Assembly (NCBI GenBank): GCA_027622355.1
Contig: JAQBZT010000168.1
Location: 1-6,772, forward strand
Reading direction: 5' to 3'
DNA from: a bacterium
GTDB taxonomy: Bacteria > UBA8248
DNA: 6,772 nt
Under the pieces are notes generated by a model. The model had not been told where the DNA came from and did not search any database. It saw only the letters and a program-made list of their open reading frames with translations. Each line of letters begins with the position of its first letter. The first letter of the stretch is position 1. Below, in pieces: positions 6,630 to 6,772 of the stretch. The position numbers and the translations under genes are program-made.

Positions 6630-6772
6630 ATGCGCGAAAGACTCGTTCAGGGTCTCATATTGTGGATTTCGATGATCGCCCTCGGCTGCACCGCCCTGGA
6701 TATGCCGAATGCGAAAATTCCCTCTGCTCCGGCAGTTGCGCCAGCCATCGCCGCGCGCCCGCAGCGCCAGCC
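6630..6772 (+). CDS. Putative lipoprotein, 5' part (runs off window)
   Basis: The frame is open from the ATG to the window edge (47 complete codons). The N-terminus looks like a lipoprotein signal peptide: two arginines (R2, R4), a hydrophobic stretch LVQGLILWISMIAL, then a lipobox-like ALGC with C20 as the lipidation site. Threonine follows the cysteine instead of aspartate, so outer membrane sorting is likely if the cell is Gram-negative. The mature part begins TALDMPNAKIPS and becomes rich in alanine and proline, like a flexible linker. The family cannot be recognised from this fragment. The start is supported by the promoter 40 bases upstream and by the signal peptide, but the ribosome site is weak. 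A TTG at 6621 in the same frame is an alternative. The separate promoter and content suggest it is not part of the purine operon. Confidence 0.6.
   Translation, partial: MRERLVQGLILWISMIALGCTALDMPNAKIPSAPAVAPAIAARPQRQ

Overview
The window is a stretch of a de novo purine biosynthesis operon, read entirely on the + strand: purB (3' part), purC, purS, purQ, purL, purF. It ends with a strong promoter and the first codons of an unrelated gene, probably a lipoprotein. The DNA is GC-rich and the coding is dense. The order B-C-S-Q-L-F is the central order of the Bacillus pur operon, and PurL is the short form that needs PurS and PurQ. The GC-rich coding, the lipoprotein signal and the sigma70-type promoter suggest a Gram-negative lineage near Deltaproteobacteria/Desulfobacterota or deep-branching relatives. 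This placement is an impression from protein flavour, and the sequence does not settle it.

Layout: 1-1053 is purB, open at the left edge. 1054-1133 is a gap of 80 bases with several complementary C-runs and G-runs and a weak -10-like element. purC (1134-1847) and purS (1879-2160) follow, with 31 bases between them. From purS onward every junction overlaps: TAATG (purS/purQ), ATGA (purQ/purL) and TGATG (purL/purF). This points to translational coupling, which fits PurS-PurQ-PurL acting as one FGAM synthase complex. 6532-6629 has no gene and no clear hairpin terminator, but holds an extended -10 promoter. The last gene starts at 6630 and runs off the right edge.

Pathway: PurF makes phosphoribosylamine from PRPP and glutamine (step 1). 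PurSQL converts FGAR to FGAM (step 4). PurC makes SAICAR. PurB cleaves SAICAR to AICAR and later adenylosuccinate to AMP. purD, purN, purM, purE/K and purH are not here and must lie elsewhere, or upstream of purB.

This is mostly an ordinary housekeeping region and I found no new system. The points most worth a second look are a tyrosine in PurF where the family has a Mg/PRPP-site serine, and the complementary-run region between purB and purC.
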